DNA of 64,000 bases from Haloarcula salinisoli (GTDB lineage Archaea; Halobacteriota; Halobacteria; Halobacteriales; Haloarculaceae). Shown here piece after piece: positions 49,094 through 57,793 of the stretch. Numbering within the stretch: position 1 is the stretch's first letter; the number at the start of each line of letters is the position of its first letter. The position numbers and the translations under genes are program-made. The notes beneath the pieces were generated by a model. The model was not told where the DNA came from. It saw only the letters and a program-made list of their open reading frames with translations, and searched no databases. The DNA lies in the NCBI RefSeq assembly GCF_019599405.1, contig NZ_RKLQ01000002.1, positions 496,001 to 560,000 on the forward strand, written 5' to 3'.

Positions 49094-50880
49094 GCCTCCA
49101 CGCCGACCGCCAGCCGCCGTCGGTCGACCCCGCCGCCCGCGCCGACGACGCGACCGTCCACGCCTTCCTCAACTGCTATCTCAGGGAGACCGGCGACTAC
49201 ACCGTCACCGACGCGCCGGTGGCCGGTGTCGACCCCGGCCCGGACGGCCTCCTGCGGACGACACTGCCTGCCCAGGATATCGAGCTGCTGGCCCCGCTGA
49301 CGTACCGCTCTCCCACCGAGCGCCACCTGTTCGAGACGCCGCTGCGCTACCGCCTCCCCGACGGGTCGACCTACCCCGCTGACGCTGCGACCCTCTCGAC
49401 GCTCGTCGTCAGGGACCTCTCGCTGTCCCGTGACGGGACCGGCGTCCCCGACGCGCTGCTCGAACGCGTCCTCCGGAGCAAACAGACCACCGAGCAGTTC
49501 GTCGCGGCCCGCGCCGACGCCCCCGACGGTGCGTGGCTCCCGTTCGGCGACGCCGAACAGGCCCTCGTCTTCGGCCACCACCGCCACCCGACGCCCAAGA
49601 GCCGACAGGGTATCACCGAGCGCGACCGCCCGAGATACGCCCCGGAGCTGGGTGGCTCGTTCCCGCTTGCGTACTTCGCCGCGGACCCCGACCTCGTGAC
49701 GACCGGCTCGGCACTCTCCCGGCCGGCACCGGCAATGGTCGAGGACTGCTTGCGGGCCGACGACGCCGTCGACGACGACCTCCTCGCCGAGTTCGGCGAC
49801 GACGTCCTCCTGCCAGTCCACCCCTGGCAGGCCGACTACCTCCGGGACCAGCCCCACGTCCAGCACCTCCTGGGGGACGGGCTCTCGTATCTGGGCGAGC
49901 TCGGCGGCGAGTACCGCCCCACGACGTCCGTCCGGACGCTCTACCGCGAGGACGCCCCGTTCATGGTCAAGTCGTCGCTCGCGGTCACCATCACCAACTC
50001 CGTCCGGACGAACAAGCGGGCCGAACTGGAACGGGGCGTCGCCGTCGCCGAGCTGCTCGACACCGACTTCGGCGACGAACTCGCGGCGGCCTTCCCCGAC
50101 TTCGACGTCGTCCGTGACCCGGCCTATCTCGCGCTCGACGCGGGCGAGGGGCCCGAGTCGGGCCTGGAGACCACGCTGCGGACGAACCCGTTCCGGGGCG
50201 ACCTCGCCGAGCGGTCCACGCCCGTCGTCGCGCTGTGCCAGGACCCCATCGACGGCCGCTCCCGGCTGGAGCGGGTCGTCTCGGATATCGCGACGATGGA
50301 GGGCCGCGACGCCGCGGCCGTCAGCATCGACTGGTTCCGCCAGTACCTCGAACTGTCGGTGCGCCCCGCCCTCTGGCTCTACCTCGTCCAGGGCGTCGGC
50401 GTGGAAGCCCACCAGCAGAACTCGGTGCTCACCCTCGACGAGGAGGGGTACCCCAGCGAGTTCCGCTACCGGGACAATCAGGGGTTCTACTTCCCCGAAT
50501 CGATGTATCCCGAGGTCGAGTCGTACCTGCCGGGCGTCGGCGAGCGCGCCGACACCATCTGTGACGACGCGGTCGCCGACGAGCGCCTGCGGTACTACGT
50601 CGTGCTGAACAACGCCCTCGACGTGGTCAACGCCTTCGGCTCGGCGGGGTTGGTCGACGAGCGCGACCTGCTCGCCGTGCTCCGCGGTGAGCTCGAACGC
50701 GCTCGCGACCGCTACGACCGCCCGTCATCGTCGCTGCTCGACCCGCTGCTCGAATCGCCCACGGTCCCCTGCAAAGCGAACCTGCTGACTCGCTTCCGGG
50801 GGCTGGACGAACTGGAGAACGACATCGAGAACCAGTCCGTCTACACGGACATCACGAACCCCATCGTCACCGAACTATGA
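49090..50880 (+). CDS. iucA: NIS siderophore synthetase, IucA/IucC family (first)
   Basis: A 596-residue enzyme. Features of the family are LVFGHHRHPTPKSRQG, LLPVHPWQADYL, YRPTTSVRTLYREDAPFMVK, KSSLAVTITNSVRTNKRAEL and EAHQQNSVLTLDEEG. NIS synthetases adenylate a carboxylate of citrate and couple it to an amine or hydroxylamine. Two members in one operon suggest that the two ends of citrate are joined in separate steps. It overlaps bdb and iucB by four bases each. Confidence 0.88.
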   Translation: MSLHADRQPPSVDPAARADDATVHAFLNCYLRETGDYTVTDAPVAGVDPGPDGLLRTTLPAQDIELLAPLTYRSPTERHLFETPLRYRLPDGSTYPADAATLSTLVVRDLSLSRDGTGVPDALLERVLRSKQTTEQFVAARADAPDGAWLPFGDAEQALVFGHHRHPTPKSRQGITERDRPRYAPELGGSFPLAYFAADPDLVTTGSALSRPAPAMVEDCLRADDAVDDDLLAEFGDDVLLPVHPWQADYLRDQPHVQHLLGDGLSYLGELGGEYRPTTSVRTLYREDAPFMVKSSLAVTITNSVRTNKRAELERGVAVAELLDTDFGDELAAAFPDFDVVRDPAYLALDAGEGPESGLETTLRTNPFRGDLAERSTPVVALCQDPIDGRSRLERVVSDIATMEGRDAAAVSIDWFRQYLELSVRPALWLYLVQGVGVEAHQQNSVLTLDEEGYPSEFRYRDNQGFYFPESMYPEVESYLPGVGERADTICDDAVADERLRYYVVLNNALDVVNAFGSAGLVDERDLLAVLRGELERARDRYDRPSSSLLDPLLESPTVPCKANLLTRFRGLDELENDIENQSVYTDITNPIVTEL

Positions 50881-51515
50881 CAGGACCAGACGCAATTGTC
50901 GCCGAACCGTACGACTACCAGACCTACGACCCCGAAATCGACCGGACGATATCGTTCCGCCAGGCCGCCGTCGCCGACGACCTCGGCCGGCTCCACGCCT
51001 GGCTCGGCAACGACCACGTCAAACCGTACTGGCAGCTCGACCTGCCGCTGCCGGCGTTCCGGGCCGAACTCGAATCGAAGCTCGCTGACGACCACCTCAC
51101 CCCCTACGTCGGCTGTCTGGACCACGTCCCGATGAGCTACTGGGAGTGTTACTGGGCGGCCGAGGACGACGTGGCGGCCCACTACGACGCCGACCCCTCG
51201 GACCAGGGCGTCCACCTCCTCATCGGCCCCGAGGAGTATCTGGGCCAGGGCTACGCCCAGTCGCTCGTGCAGGCCGTCGTCGCCATGCAGTTGCGCCATC
51301 CCGACACCGAGCGGGTCATCGCGGAACCGGACGCTCGCAACGACCGCGTCATCCACGTCTTCGAGCAGTGTGGGTTCGAACAGCGCGACCGGTTCTACTT
51401 CGACGAGGCCGAGAAGGAGGCGACGCTGCTGGTCTGTGACCGGGACCGCTTCGAGCGCGAGGTCCTGCCCGACCAGCCGGCCCGCCCGACGCAGGTGGTG
51501 GCCGCCGATGAGTGA
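50877..51515 (+). CDS. iucB: N-hydroxydiamine acetyltransferase, IucB-like
   Basis: A 212-residue GNAT of the siderophore-specific AlcB/IucB type. ISFRQAAVADDLGRLHAWLG, then KPYWQLDLPLPAFRAELESK, YWECYWAAEDDVAAHYDADP and GVHLLIGPEEYLGQGYAQSL are typical. It should acetylate N-hydroxy-1,3-diaminopropane to form the hydroxamate. The order acetyltransferase then hydroxylase follows the E. coli aerobactin order A-B-C-D only in part. It overlaps both neighbours. Confidence 0.87.
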   Translation: MTGPDAIVAEPYDYQTYDPEIDRTISFRQAAVADDLGRLHAWLGNDHVKPYWQLDLPLPAFRAELESKLADDHLTPYVGCLDHVPMSYWECYWAAEDDVAAHYDADPSDQGVHLLIGPEEYLGQGYAQSLVQAVVAMQLRHPDTERVIAEPDARNDRVIHVFEQCGFEQRDRFYFDEAEKEATLLVCDRDRFEREVLPDQPARPTQVVAADE

Positions 51516-52872
51516 GGTCCACGACGTGCTCGGCGTCGGCATCGGCCCGTTCAACCTCGGGCTCGCGGCGCTGCTCGATGGCGTCGAGGACGACGTCGAC
51601 GCGGCGTTCCTCGAACGGGAGCCCGAGTTCAACTGGCACGAGGGGATGTTGCTCGACGGGGCGACCCTCGAGGTCCCCTTCCTCGCGGACCTCGTGACGC
51701 TCGCTGACCCGACCAACCCCCACAGCTACCTGAACTACCTCCGGGAGACCGGTCGCATCTACGAGTTCTACTTCTACGAGACGTTCCAGACGCCCCGCAA
51801 CGAGTACAACGACTACCTCCAGTGGGTCACCGAGCGCCTCGACAGCTGTCGGTTCAGCCGCGAGGTGACGGCCGTCGAGTGGGACGACGACGGCGAGCAG
51901 TTCGTCGTCACCGCCCGGGACCCACGGACCGGCGAACGGTCCGACCACCGCGCCCGGAACCTCTCGCTTGGCATCGGCTCGCGGCCCCAGATTCCCGAGC
52001 CGTTGCAGGGCCACCCCGACGAGGACGTGTTCCACACCGCCACGTACCGGCACAGGCGCGAGCCCGTCCTCGAGGCCGACTCCGTGACCGTCGTCGGCTC
52101 GGGCCAGAGCGCCGCAGAGGTGTTCCAGGACCTGCTGGAACGGCAGGCCGATAACGAATACCGGCTGGACTGGCTCACCCGCTCCAAGGGGTTCTTCCCG
52201 ATGGAGTACTCCAAACTCGGCCTCCAGCACTTCACGCCCGAATACGAGCGCTACGTCTACGACCTCCCCCAGGAGCGCAAGGACGACCTCATCCCGAACC
52301 AGGACCTCCTCTACAAGGGGGTCGACCCCGGGACCAGCGCCGAGATATACGACCTGCTGTACCGCCGGTCCATCGGCGACCGCGAGCCCGACGTCGGGCT
52401 GTTCGCGATGACGGAGGTCGCCGACATCGAGGCCGTCGGTGACCGGTACGCGCTGGACTGCCACCAGTGGCAGGCCGAGGAGTCGTTCGTCCACGAGAGC
52501 GAGATCGTCATACTCGGGACCGGCTACGAACGCCCGGTCCCCGATTTCCTCGACCCGCTTTCCGACCACATCAACTGGGACGAACAGGGGCGGTTCGAGG
52601 TGACGGCGGACCACCGCCTCGATATCGACGTCGCCGGGGACGTGTTCCTCCAGAACGCCGAACTCCACACCCACGGCGTCGGCGTCCCCGACCTCGGGCT
52701 GGGCTGTGACCGGAACGCCACCTTCGCCAACCGGCTGCTCGGCCGGGAGCGCTATCCCGAGGACACGGACACCGTCTTCCAGGATTTCGCCGTCGAACAG
52801 TTCGTCGACCACGCGCCCGGGGCCTCGCGTCCCGAGCCGGAGCAGCCGCCGACACCGACACAGGACGACTAA
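51508..52872 (+). CDS. iucD: Siderophore diamine/lysine N-monooxygenase, IucD-like
   Basis: A 454-residue flavin N-hydroxylase. FAD loop GVGIGPFNLGLAAL (near residue 9), NADPH loop VVGSGQSAAEVF, and the C-terminal LGTGYERPVPDFL and GVGVPDLGLGCDRNATFANR match the IucD/PvdA family. It would hydroxylate one amine of 1,3-diaminopropane (or the acetylated form). The C-terminus is acidic and proline-rich. It overlaps iucB by eight bases. Confidence 0.9.
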   Translation: MSEVHDVLGVGIGPFNLGLAALLDGVEDDVDAAFLEREPEFNWHEGMLLDGATLEVPFLADLVTLADPTNPHSYLNYLRETGRIYEFYFYETFQTPRNEYNDYLQWVTERLDSCRFSREVTAVEWDDDGEQFVVTARDPRTGERSDHRARNLSLGIGSRPQIPEPLQGHPDEDVFHTATYRHRREPVLEADSVTVVGSGQSAAEVFQDLLERQADNEYRLDWLTRSKGFFPMEYSKLGLQHFTPEYERYVYDLPQERKDDLIPNQDLLYKGVDPGTSAEIYDLLYRRSIGDREPDVGLFAMTEVADIEAVGDRYALDCHQWQAEESFVHESEIVILGTGYERPVPDFLDPLSDHINWDEQGRFEVTADHRLDIDVAGDVFLQNAELHTHGVGVPDLGLGCDRNATFANRLLGRERYPEDTDTVFQDFAVEQFVDHAPGASRPEPEQPPTPTQDD

Positions 52873-52873
52873 G

Positions 52874-54706
52874 ATGAATCCACACGATACACAGCTACAC
52901 GAGGCGCTCGACGACGACGTCTGGACGACCGTCCAGACCCGCCTCCTGACGAAGATGGTCGAGGAGTTCAGCTACGAGGAGATACTCACCCCCCGGATGG
53001 TCGACGCCGGCGCGGAGCGGTCCCAGTACCGGTTCGACCTCGGCGAGGCGAGCTACCGGTTCGAGGCGACCGAACGCCTGCTCGACAGTCTCTCCGTCGA
53101 CGGCGACACCGTTCAGCGACAGACCGACGACGGGTGGGCGCCGGTCTCGGACCCGACCACACTGCTCCGGGACGTCGGCGAGTCGACCGAGCTCGACGGC
53201 CTCACCGAGGGGAACCTCCTCCGGGAGTTCAAGAAGACGCTGCTGGCCGACGCCCACATCGAGGCCCGCCGGCGCGACCGCGAGGACTTCGACCCGCTCG
53301 ACCTGGACTACGCCACCCTCGAAGGCGAGATGACCGGCCACCCGTGGATAACCTACAACAAGGGCCGGCTGGGCTGGGGGTACGACGACTACCGGGACTA
53401 CGCCCCCGAACAGAAGGAGCCGGTCCGTCTCTCCTGGGTCGCCGTCCGGAAGTCGAAGGCCACGTTCGCGGGCACCGACGACGTCTCCCACGACTCGCTC
53501 GTCCAGCACGAACTGGGCAGGCTCTACGACGCCTTCCGTGACCGGCTCAGGGGCAAGGGGCTCGACCCCGACGCCTACTACTTCATGCCGGTCCACGACT
53601 GGCAGTGGGACAACAGCATCGTCCCCATGTTCCCGGGCGACATCGCGGCCGACGACATCGTCCCGCTGGGGACCGGGGCCGACGAGTACCTCCCCCAGCA
53701 GTCGGTCCGGACCTTCGTCAATCTCGACAACGACGAGAAACACCACGTGAAGGTGCCGATGCGCATCCACAACACGCTCGTCTGGCGGGGCCTGCCTGGC
53801 GAGCGGACGGAGGTCGCACCGGCCGTCACGGAGTACATCCACGGCATCTACGAGGACGACCAGTTCCTCCAGGAGGAGGGTCTCATTCTCCCGGGCGAGA
53901 TAGCGGGTATCAACTACGACCACGGTGACTTCACCGACGTCGACGGCTCGCCGTACCAGTTCCACGAGCTGCTGGGCGCTATCTGGCGCGAGTCGATATA
54001 CACCTTCCTCGAGGACGACGAGCGGGCGATAACGCTCGCCTCGCTGCTGCACGTCGACGGGGAGGGCCGGCCATACATCTCACGGCTCATCGAGTCCTCG
54101 GGGCTCGACACTGACGCGTGGGTGGCCGCCTTCTTCGATACGGTCCTCCCGCCGCTGTTGCATTTTCTCTATCGCTACGGGACGGTGTTCTCCCCGCACG
54201 GCCAGAACACCATCCTCGTCGTCGAGGACGGGGTCCCCACGCGGCTGGCCGTCAAGGACTTCGTCGACGACGTGAACGTCAGCGACCAGCCCCTGCCCGA
54301 ACTGGACGCGCTGCCGGCGGAACTGGACGGGGTGCTCCGGACGGAGCCCCCGGAGGGGCTCTGTCAGTTCATCTTCTGTGGGCTGTTCGTCTGTGTCCTG
54401 CGCTACGTCGCGGACATCCTCGCGACCCACGAAGGGTATCCCGAGACCGAGTTCTGGGGGCACGCGAGAGCGACGATTCACGACTACCAGGCGACCTTCC
54501 CCGAACTGGAAGACCGCTTTGACCTGTTCGACCTGTTCCAGCCGGAGTTCACCAAGCTGACGCTGAACCGGAATCGGCTGTTCGAGTCGGGGTACGGTGA
54601 CGCCCCGGTGCGGCCCCACGCCGCGACCCACGGCACCGTCCCGAACCCGCTCGTCGAGGTCGCGCCCGACCGTGCGGTGAACGCGCCGGCCGCGGCCGAC
54701 GACTAG
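52874..54706 (+). CDS. iucC: NIS siderophore synthetase, IucA/IucC family (second)
   Basis: A 610-residue synthetase. GHPWITYNKGRLGWGYDDY, YFMPVHDWQWDNSIVPMFPG, DEKHHVKVPMRIHNTLVWRG, SPHGQNTILVVEDGVPTRLA and KDFVDDVN are the family signatures, with the GHP and K/R pocket residues in place. It should complete the siderophore by coupling the second arm. It begins one base after the iucD stop and is the last gene of the operon; no transporter or receptor follows. Confidence 0.9.
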   Translation: MNPHDTQLHEALDDDVWTTVQTRLLTKMVEEFSYEEILTPRMVDAGAERSQYRFDLGEASYRFEATERLLDSLSVDGDTVQRQTDDGWAPVSDPTTLLRDVGESTELDGLTEGNLLREFKKTLLADAHIEARRRDREDFDPLDLDYATLEGEMTGHPWITYNKGRLGWGYDDYRDYAPEQKEPVRLSWVAVRKSKATFAGTDDVSHDSLVQHELGRLYDAFRDRLRGKGLDPDAYYFMPVHDWQWDNSIVPMFPGDIAADDIVPLGTGADEYLPQQSVRTFVNLDNDEKHHVKVPMRIHNTLVWRGLPGERTEVAPAVTEYIHGIYEDDQFLQEEGLILPGEIAGINYDHGDFTDVDGSPYQFHELLGAIWRESIYTFLEDDERAITLASLLHVDGEGRPYISRLIESSGLDTDAWVAAFFDTVLPPLLHFLYRYGTVFSPHGQNTILVVEDGVPTRLAVKDFVDDVNVSDQPLPELDALPAELDGVLRTEPPEGLCQFIFCGLFVCVLRYVADILATHEGYPETEFWGHARATIHDYQATFPELEDRFDLFDLFQPEFTKLTLNRNRLFESGYGDAPVRPHAATHGTVPNPLVEVAPDRAVNAPAAADD

Positions 54707-54792
54707 GCGCGGGGCCTCGCCCCCCACAGTAATCGGGCGAGCGCGGGAACTCTGCCCCCACAGTTTTGCCCCGAGCGCCGGAACCCTCGACC

Positions 54793-55215
54793 ATGCCCGA
54801 CTACAGCGACTACGTCACGGATATCGTCCACGAACCGACCCAGACAGAGGGGACAGGGGTCGACCTCACCGTCGCCGAGGTGTACGAAGTGGCCGCGCCC
54901 GGTCGCATCGATTTCGGCGGCGGGGAACTCGAACCGGCAGAGACAGTGCCACACAAAAGCGAGAAGCGTGACCCCGACGACGACTACGAGTGGTGGTCGC
55001 TGGGCGCGGGCCAGTATCTTATCGAGTACAACGAGTCACTGACCGGCGAGGCGACCGTGACCGTCCAGCCACGGACCGAACTGCTCGAACGCGGGGCGAC
55101 CCATCCGACGCTGCACGTCGAGGCGTTACCACGACTCCCGCTGACGGTCGGCGGCGCGGGGCTGAAACTGAAGGAGAACGCTCGCGTGAGTACTATCGTC
55201 GCCACAGAGACGTAG
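54793..55215 (+). CDS. dUTPase/dCTP deaminase-fold protein, 140 aa
   Basis: AEVYEVAAPGRIDFGGGELE, then YLIEYNESLTGEATVTVQPR and ARVSTIVATET, are the trimeric dUTPase-like beta-barrel motifs in a divergent form. Haloarchaeal members are annotated as deoxyuridine triphosphatase-like. The catalytic aspartate motif is not obvious, so the activity is unsure. The start at 54793 gives MPDYSDYVTD. Confidence 0.68.
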   Translation: MPDYSDYVTDIVHEPTQTEGTGVDLTVAEVYEVAAPGRIDFGGGELEPAETVPHKSEKRDPDDDYEWWSLGAGQYLIEYNESLTGEATVTVQPRTELLERGATHPTLHVEALPRLPLTVGGAGLKLKENARVSTIVATET

Positions 55216-55246
55216 GCGACGGGAGGGCGGCCGACAGTAGCAGTCG

Positions 55247-55507
55247 TCAGTCGTCGGCGGGAGCGAAGCTGTCCGAGGCCGACGCGCTCGTGGCCCCGGC
55301 CGAGACCGGCTCCAGACTGTCGGCGGCGCGGGACAGCGACTCAGAGGCGGCCCGCTGGTTCTCGCCCCACCGCTCTGTCGACAGCTGGAGGTCGTCGACG
55401 GCGCGGTTCAGCTGTCGGACGCTCCGGCTCAGCCCGTCGGCTGACTTCGAGAGCGAGCTCAGAGTAGTTCCGAGCGTTTCTCGGTCGGCGTCTGTGGTGT
55501 GACTCAT
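55247..55507 (-). CDS. Small coiled-coil protein, 86 aa
   Basis: MSHTTDADRETLGTTLSSLS, then KSADGLSRSVRQLNRAVDDL and QLSTERWGENQRAASESLSR, form a continuous amphipathic, serine-rich helix. There are no hydrophobic or metal motifs. Similar short helical proteins with several S/A repeats are found in haloarchaea. The function is unknown. A 7-base inverted repeat (GAATACA/TGTATTC, 55541-55565) lies upstream of its start. Confidence 0.5.
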   Translation of the reverse strand: MSHTTDADRETLGTTLSSLSKSADGLSRSVRQLNRAVDDLQLSTERWGENQRAASESLSRAADSLEPVSAGATSASASDSFAPADD

Positions 55508-55664
55508 TGTAAACTATACTGTGAGCTACAGGTGGGAGTCGAATACACCTAACTAGTATGTATTCGTGGCTACCGTCCGACATTATCGGTCATGGCGTAC
55601 CGTCGCTCGGCCACCTCACCGACGCTTCGATGCGTTTTTGACGCGCGATGGACTGGACTGACGT

Positions 55665-56051
55665 ATGGCTGAATTCACGGTCGCCGTCTCCGATCCGGAG
55701 AGCGGCCACACGTATCAGGTCGAGGTCGACGGACAGGACGCCAATCGCTTCATCGGTCGCGAGCTCGGCGACGAGGTCGACGGCGGCGCCGTCGGTCTCG
55801 ACGGCTACACGCTCGAACTGACCGGTGGCTCCGACACGGCGGGCCGACCGATGCGCCCGGACGTCCGCGGTGTCGCCACCAAGTCCATCATGTCCGACGG
55901 CGGTGTCGGCTACGAACCGACCACGGACGGCGAGCGCAAACGCATCACCATCCGCGGCCGCGAGGTCAGCGACGAGACCCGCCAGATCAACGCGAAAATC
56001 GTCGGGCGCGGCAGCGACGACGTCGACGAGCTGCTCGGCGCCGACGAGTGA
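55665..56051 (+). CDS. 30S ribosomal protein S6e
   Basis: A 128-residue archaeal S6e. [55 protein letters not shown] and [20 protein letters not shown] are the conserved core. It is a component of the small ribosomal subunit. A TTTTTGACG patch lies 30 bases upstream of the ATG. It is followed by an unrelated small gene and not by other ribosomal genes. Confidence 0.94.
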   Translation: MAEFTVAVSDPESGHTYQVEVDGQDANRFIGRELGDEVDGGAVGLDGYTLELTGGSDTAGRPMRPDVRGVATKSIMSDGGVGYEPTTDGERKRITIRGREVSDETRQINAKIVGRGSDDVDELLGADE

Positions 56052-56130
56052 GCGAGACCGCTGTCGGCCGGTCTAGCAACGCAGCGACCGTCGGGTCGGT
56101 CCGTCCCGGCACGCCGTCACGCATCCACCG

Positions 56131-56559
56131 ATGAGCGAGCGCGTCCCCAGTGACCACGACGCGGTCGACACCCATCGTGTCGCCATCGAGGCCGTCGGCC
56201 GCACCGGCCGTCCGCGCGTCGTGCTTCCCGACGCTGTCGGGCTGGACGACGGCGACGTCGTCACGCTCGCACTCGACGGCGACGACTACGAGGCCCGCGT
56301 CGAGACCAGCCTCGACGGCGACCGCGTCCTCACGCACGTCACCGACAACCGCCGGCTGGCCCGCGAGCGCGACGGTGAGAACCGCCTCGCCGAGTGGGTC
56401 GCCGACGCCACGGTCTCGGTCGGCGGGTCGGCCCACTTCGACGTCGTCACCGAAGACCACCAGTACGGCCTGCGAACGCCCGGGAAACGCGTCGTCTACA
56501 CCGCGACCGAAGCCCCGGACTCCTCGCTTTCGGACATCGCGAGCGACATCGACGGCTGA
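56131..56559 (+). CDS. DUF7112-like haloarchaeal protein, 142 aa
   Basis: MSERVPSDHDAVDTHRVAIE is followed by AVGRTGRPRVVLPDAVGLDD and GDVVTLALDGDDYEARVETS. The beta-rich layout resembles a double-psi or AbrB-like barrel; the label DUF7112 is from memory. No enzymatic residues are seen. It is 79 bases downstream of S6e and may be cotranscribed. Confidence 0.62.
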   Translation: MSERVPSDHDAVDTHRVAIEAVGRTGRPRVVLPDAVGLDDGDVVTLALDGDDYEARVETSLDGDRVLTHVTDNRRLARERDGENRLAEWVADATVSVGGSAHFDVVTEDHQYGLRTPGKRVVYTATEAPDSSLSDIASDIDG

Positions 56560-56693
56560 GACGGACTGTCGTGGGCCCGAGAGCGCCGTCACCGATACTG
56601 ACTCGTGTCGGCGCCAGGGCCGGTCGGCTCCGGTTTTTCGAGATGATACTGGCGCGAAACTCTCAATATCCGGGCCGCTGTAGCAGGCATATC

Positions 56694-57572
56694 GTGTCGG
56701 AATCCGTCATCGCGGACTTCGTCGGCCAGTTCAACTCCGAGGTGGCCAGCCGTAGCGACCCCATCAAGGGGCGCGTGGTCCTCTCCCAGAAACGGCTGGT
56801 GCTGGCCGCCAGCGAGGACGACAAGCTGACGATTCCGCTGGACTCGATTTTCGACATCGCTATCGGCCAGGTGCCCCCGGACCTGGGCGATTTCTTCCAG
56901 TCGACGGTGACTGTCGCCTTCGAGCGCAACGGGAAACGGCTCGTCGCCGCCGTCGAGGCAGACGACGAGAAGATAGAGAAGTTCGGCACCGTCCTGTTCA
57001 AGGCCATCATCAACGGGACCGATACCACGGTCAAGGAACGGGCCCGCGTCGGTGGCCGCGTCACCGACGAGGGGTTCAAGCGCGCGAACCTCTTTCTCAA
57101 GCCCGGCTCCGTCGAGTTCCGCCGCGACGACGGCTCCTTCGTCATCGAGCTGGAGACCGTCTCCGACTTCGAGCGCACCACCCGCGAGATACAGGGCGCC
57201 GACCGGCCGGTGCTCGTGGTCCGGCACATGATGGACGGCACCGCCGTCACGACGGAGGCTGCCCTGGCCACGAGCCGGAAGATGTCCATCCTCGGGCGCT
57301 ATCTCCGCCGGGAGTACTCCGAGCTCATGGAACAGCTCCGGAAAATCGAACTCACCAAGGGGAAAAAGGAGGTGCTCGTGGCCATCTACTCCACCGGCGA
57401 TATGGAGGGGATGCCACTGGCCTCCATCCTCGGAAAGGACTCCTCAGAGGTGTCCATGCTGTTGCAGGACCTCGAAGAGGACGGCCTCATCCAGGACGGT
57501 GCCGACGGCCCGACGCTCACGCCCACGGGCCAGGTCGTCGCGAGCCGGCATCTGGAGGACGTCAATGCGTGA
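56694..57572 (+). CDS. cheF: Taxis protein CheF
   Basis: A 292-residue archaeal CheF (DUF439) starting at GTG 56694, about 28 bases after AATATC. VADFVGQFNSEVASRSDPIK-like sequence, QKRLVLAASEDDKLTIPLDS and the C-terminal LASILGKDSSEVSMLLQDLE match the family. In Halobacterium, CheF links CheY to the archaellum motor. No che or arl genes lie within the window, so this copy is isolated and may be a paralogue. Confidence 0.85.
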   Translation: MSESVIADFVGQFNSEVASRSDPIKGRVVLSQKRLVLAASEDDKLTIPLDSIFDIAIGQVPPDLGDFFQSTVTVAFERNGKRLVAAVEADDEKIEKFGTVLFKAIINGTDTTVKERARVGGRVTDEGFKRANLFLKPGSVEFRRDDGSFVIELETVSDFERTTREIQGADRPVLVVRHMMDGTAVTTEAALATSRKMSILGRYLRREYSELMEQLRKIELTKGKKEVLVAIYSTGDMEGMPLASILGKDSSEVSMLLQDLEEDGLIQDGADGPTLTPTGQVVASRHLEDVNA

Positions 57573-57650
57573 ATTTTCACTTCGGAGGGTGTCCTCGGCC
57601 GCGAGGCGGCCTGCGGGCACCCCCACTCGTAAAAAGTCACCCTGAAAAGG

Positions 57651-57701
57651 CCGGACTCGCCGCTCGCGGCGAGTCCGGTGAACCGGCGGCTCCGCCGCCG
57701 G
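57651..57701. repeat. Two GC-rich hairpins after cheF
   Basis: CCGGACTCGCCG (57651-57662) pairs with CGGCGAGTCCGG (57667-57678), a perfect 12-base stem. CCGGCGGC (57683-57690) pairs with GCCGCCGG (57694-57701) around TCC, which on the other strand is a C(GGA)G cap. They lie between the convergent cheF and ThiN-regulator genes. The rest of this 221-base gap holds no gene. Confidence 0.65.
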
Positions 57702-57793
57702 ATGCTAACTGTACGCTTCTTGAGTATCTACGACGGCAGGCCTGCCCTTCCCCGTCAGCGCGGCACAGAGGCCGCGCTCGGCCAGACTCACCG

